A stretch of 64,000 nucleotides of DNA. Origin: Raineyella sp964402325 (GTDB taxonomy: Bacteria > Actinomycetota > Actinomycetes > Propionibacteriales > Propionibacteriaceae). The notes beneath the pieces are model-generated. The model was given only the letters and a program-made list of their open reading frames with translations, did not search any database and was not told the DNA's origin. Of this stretch, positions 62,091 through 64,000 are shown piece after piece (the stretch's first letter is position 1; the number at the start of each line of letters is the position of its first letter). The stretch covers positions 1-64,000 of the forward strand of contig CAYOBI010000006.1 of assembly GCA_964402325.1 (NCBI GenBank). The letters run 5' to 3'. The position numbers were made by a program, and so were the translations under genes.

Positions 62091-62764
62091 GCCCCGACGT
62101 ACGCCCCGAGGGGGGCCGGGTGCCCACCCGTCGGGCCCGGGCCGGCTGGCGCTCGATCCTGATCGGGGTGCTGATCTGGTGCATCCTGTGGGGCAGGCTC
62201 GACCTGAAGACCGTCCTCGGCGGTCTGCTCGTCGTCGGGGGGGTGGCGCTGTTGTTCCCGCTGCCGGTGATCCGCTTCCGGGGCCGGATCCGGCCCGGGG
62301 GGGTGGTGCGGCTGGTCGCCACCACCCTGCTCGACCTGTTCGTCTCCTCCTGGCGGGTCGCGGTGCTCGCGATGGCCTGGCGTCGGCCGGTGCGCAGTGC
62401 CATCGTCCGGGTGCGATTGCGGACGAACTCCGACCTGCTCGTCGCGATGATCGTCGAACTCGTCGGCCTGGTCCCCGGGTCGGTCGTGGTGGAGCAGATG
62501 CGTGCACCCACGCGGATCTTCGTCCACGTCCTCGACGTACGCGACCGGTCACACCTCGACGAGGCGTACGCCGTGGTGCGTACCGTGGAGGAGCGGGTGA
62601 TCCGGGCCTTCGGGACCGACGAGGAGGTCGCCGCCCTGGCGCGGCCCGTGCCGGGCTCGCGGAGCGGGGACCGATCCGATCACCCGGGTGCCCCCGAGGT
62701 GGGTACCGTCGACACACGACGGCCGGAGCGGTCGTCCGGGACCGAGCAGGAGGCCGCACGATGA
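62087..62764 (+). CDS. mrpE: Mrp antiporter subunit E
   Basis: A 225-residue MnhE-type subunit. Two membrane helices occur near residues 20-65, followed by the cytoplasmic domain with VRLRTNSDLLVAMIVELVGL, PGSVVVEQM and FVHVLDVRDRSHLDEAYAVV. A hydrophilic tail of about 35 residues (GDRSDHPGAPEVG) extends beyond the usual end. It overlaps mrpD and mrpF by four bases each. Confidence 0.9.
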   Translation: MSPDVRPEGGRVPTRRARAGWRSILIGVLIWCILWGRLDLKTVLGGLLVVGGVALLFPLPVIRFRGRIRPGGVVRLVATTLLDLFVSSWRVAVLAMAWRRPVRSAIVRVRLRTNSDLLVAMIVELVGLVPGSVVVEQMRAPTRIFVHVLDVRDRSHLDEAYAVVRTVEERVIRAFGTDEEVAALARPVPGSRSGDRSDHPGAPEVGTVDTRRPERSSGTEQEAAR

Positions 62765-63168
62765 ACGCCGTGGACACCCTGGAGTCGATCCAGTCCGGCG
62801 TGGCGGTGGCCGCCGTCGTCGTCCTCGGGATCGCTGCCGCCGTCACGCTCACCCGGCTGGCGAAGGGCCCCACCAGCCTGGACCGGATCATCGCCAGTGA
62901 CCTGATGGTCGGCGTGGCCGTCGGCGGCCTCGCCCTACAGGTGGTGCTCAGTGACCAGCTCACCACGCTACCGATCCTGCTGGCGCTCTCGCTGGTGGGC
63001 TTCATCGGCGCAGTGTCGATGGCCCGGTTCGTCCACGACCAGACGCCCGGCGGGCCCGGTGAGGTGCGCAGGTCACGGCGCCGGGCCGTGAGCCGTCGGC
63101 CCGCCGTCCGGGCGGAGCAGGAACCCGGTGCCCCGGGCTCCGGCCGGACCGGGGGAGGTGCCGCATGA
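62761..63168 (+). CDS. mrpF: Mrp antiporter subunit F
   Basis: A 135-residue small subunit with three membrane helices in the first 90 residues, including the conserved LTRLAKGPTSLDRIIASDLM stretch and the GFIGAVSMARFV helix. A basic C-terminal extension (RRSRRRAVSRRP) is longer than in most MrpF. The ATG overlaps the mrpE stop, and the last bases overlap mrpG. Confidence 0.9.
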   Translation: MNAVDTLESIQSGVAVAAVVVLGIAAAVTLTRLAKGPTSLDRIIASDLMVGVAVGGLALQVVLSDQLTTLPILLALSLVGFIGAVSMARFVHDQTPGGPGEVRRSRRRAVSRRPAVRAEQEPGAPGSGRTGGGAA

Positions 63169-63566
63169 CCGGCGCCGTCCTCGACCTGGTGGCCGCGCTG
63201 CTCTGCCTGCTCGGCGCGTTGCTGTGCCTGACCGCGGCGGTGGGGCTGGTCCGGTTCCCCGACCTGATCTCCCGGATGCACCCCGCGGCCAAGCCGCAGA
63301 GCCTGGGTCTGCTGGTCCTGATGGTCGGCGTCGTGCTCCACCTGCGCACCTGGTCGGCCTTCTTCCTACTGGCCCTGGTGACGGTGCTGCAGATGATGAC
63401 GGTGACCCTGGCCTCGCACGTGGTGGCCCGCACCGGCTACCGGGCCCGGCTGGTCGACCCGCGCACCCTGGTCGCGGACGAACTCGCCGAGGCGGTCGCC
63501 GAGCGGGCCCGGGCCGACCGGGAGGGCCGTACCCGCATCGACGCCACCCCACCGGCCGAGGGCTGA
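63165..63566 (+). CDS. mrpG: Mrp antiporter subunit G
   Basis: A 133-residue MnhG-type subunit with three membrane helices and the conserved LVRFPDLISRMHPAAKPQSL stretch near 26-45. The C-terminal 35 residues are charged (VADELAEAVAERARADREGR). It is the last Mrp subunit, overlapping mrpF by four bases and followed after seven bases by another membrane protein gene. Confidence 0.91.
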   Translation: MTGAVLDLVAALLCLLGALLCLTAAVGLVRFPDLISRMHPAAKPQSLGLLVLMVGVVLHLRTWSAFFLLALVTVLQMMTVTLASHVVARTGYRARLVDPRTLVADELAEAVAERARADREGRTRIDATPPAEG

Positions 63567-63572
63567 GTTCCG

Positions 63573-64000
63573 ATGGCGCGCACCGTCCCGGCCGTACCGG
63601 GTCCGTCCAACTTGCCGCTGGAGACCCAGGACTACTACGGACTGCTCCGTACGCCGCGGTTCCGCTGGTGGAAGGGCCTGCTGGCCGCAGTGCTGCTGGT
63701 CGGCGGTGGCCTGGTCGTCAACGGGGTGCTGGACCTCGTCGGTCTCGTCATCGACCTGGTGACGGGTGCCGTCACCGTCGAGGACCTGCGCGGCGCGGCC
63801 AGCGGCGTCATCCCGTTCGGCCCGGGCCTGTTCATCGCCAACAACGTGGGGCTCGCCCTGCTCATCCCGTTGGCGATGCTGCTCAACCTGGTCTTCTTCG
63901 GGCAGGGGCCGGGGTGGATCGCCTCGGTGGCCGGGCGGTTCCGGTGGCGCTGGACCGTCTGGTGCCTGCTGGTCGTCGGGCTGCCGTGGTTCGCCCTGCT
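63573..64000 (+). CDS. Multi-spanning membrane protein, 5' part (CPBP-like N-terminus)
   Basis: The open frame starts at ATG 63573, seven bases after mrpG, and runs off the window. The 142 visible residues have a soluble start (LPLETQDYYGLLRTPRFRWW) and then at least three hydrophobic segments (LLAAVLLVGGGLVVNGVLDL, NNVGLALLIPLAMLLNLVFF, WTVWCLLVVGLPWFAL). The DYYGLLRTPRFRWW start resembles the N-terminus of actinobacterial CPBP (CAAX protease-like) proteins, but the catalytic motifs would lie beyond the window. It could be part of the mrp operon. Confidence 0.7.
   Translation, partial: MARTVPAVPGPSNLPLETQDYYGLLRTPRFRWWKGLLAAVLLVGGGLVVNGVLDLVGLVIDLVTGAVTVEDLRGAASGVIPFGPGLFIANNVGLALLIPLAMLLNLVFFGQGPGWIASVAGRFRWRWTVWCLLVVGLPWFAL

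Overview
The window is high-GC DNA (about 70 percent) from an actinobacterium, most likely in or near the order Propionibacteriales. The evidence is the actinobacterial pair clpP1/clpP2 behind tig, a folC-DUF4233-ndk block, a PyrR-PyrB-PyrC operon, a mycothiol-type DsbA protein (Rv2466c family), group II truncated haemoglobin, and many start codons placed 6-7 nt behind a TANNNT box, which is the pattern of leaderless mRNAs. The genus cannot be fixed from the sequence alone. Two runs of 100 N (19964-20063 and 29995-30094) are scaffold gaps. Each interrupts a gene, and the second must hide far more than 100 bases.

Layout. 1-4976: the 5' part of an acylating acetaldehyde dehydrogenase, an FAD/Fe-S D-lactate (glycolate) dehydrogenase, and a MarR regulator divergent from a 5'-truncated YceI gene with shared TTGA-N4-TCAA operators. 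5230-8853: long-chain acyl-CoA synthetase and two tandem, internally duplicated hotdog thioesterases. 8872-14038: GH13 alpha-glucosidase, truncated haemoglobin and the pyrRBC pyrimidine operon, all on the minus strand. 14132-23399: two small proteins, a Nif3-like protein, aminopeptidase N with an acidic tail, the DsbA-like protein, RpiB, a Nei-type glycosylase and an unrecognised 522-residue protein. pepN, dsbA-like, rpiB and nei match the M. tuberculosis Rv2467-Rv2464c neighbourhood. 23527-28104: a polar amino acid ABC importer with three paralogous binding lipoproteins. 28214-33064: a glpD-glpF-glpK glycerol operon divergent from a SorC-type regulator. 33085-40845: a two-domain VOC protein, a beta-CASP metallo-hydrolase, and a TetR-controlled HlyD/ABC/FtsX export operon. 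41051-45663: tRNA-Gly(UCC), an NYN-domain protein, a short UvrA-like ATPase, a CPBP protease with a degraded 5' end, and tRNA-Pro(UGG).

45929-64000: the protein quality-control locus tig-clpP1-clpP2-clpX, then valS with a membrane thioredoxin-fold protein and a MauE-like protein on the opposite strand, then folC-DUF4233-ndk. ndk runs by a 4-nt overlap into a complete mrpA(B)CDEFG cation/proton antiporter operon. The window ends in the 5' part of a multi-spanning membrane protein gene.

No IS element, prophage, CRISPR array or defence island was seen. The least ordinary items are the unrecognised 522-residue protein, the MarR/YceI operator pair with a truncated YceI, the 18-bp phased repeats between the UvrA-like and CPBP genes, the 11-bp inverted repeat abutting the valS promoter, the inverted valS segment, and the ndk-mrp coupling.
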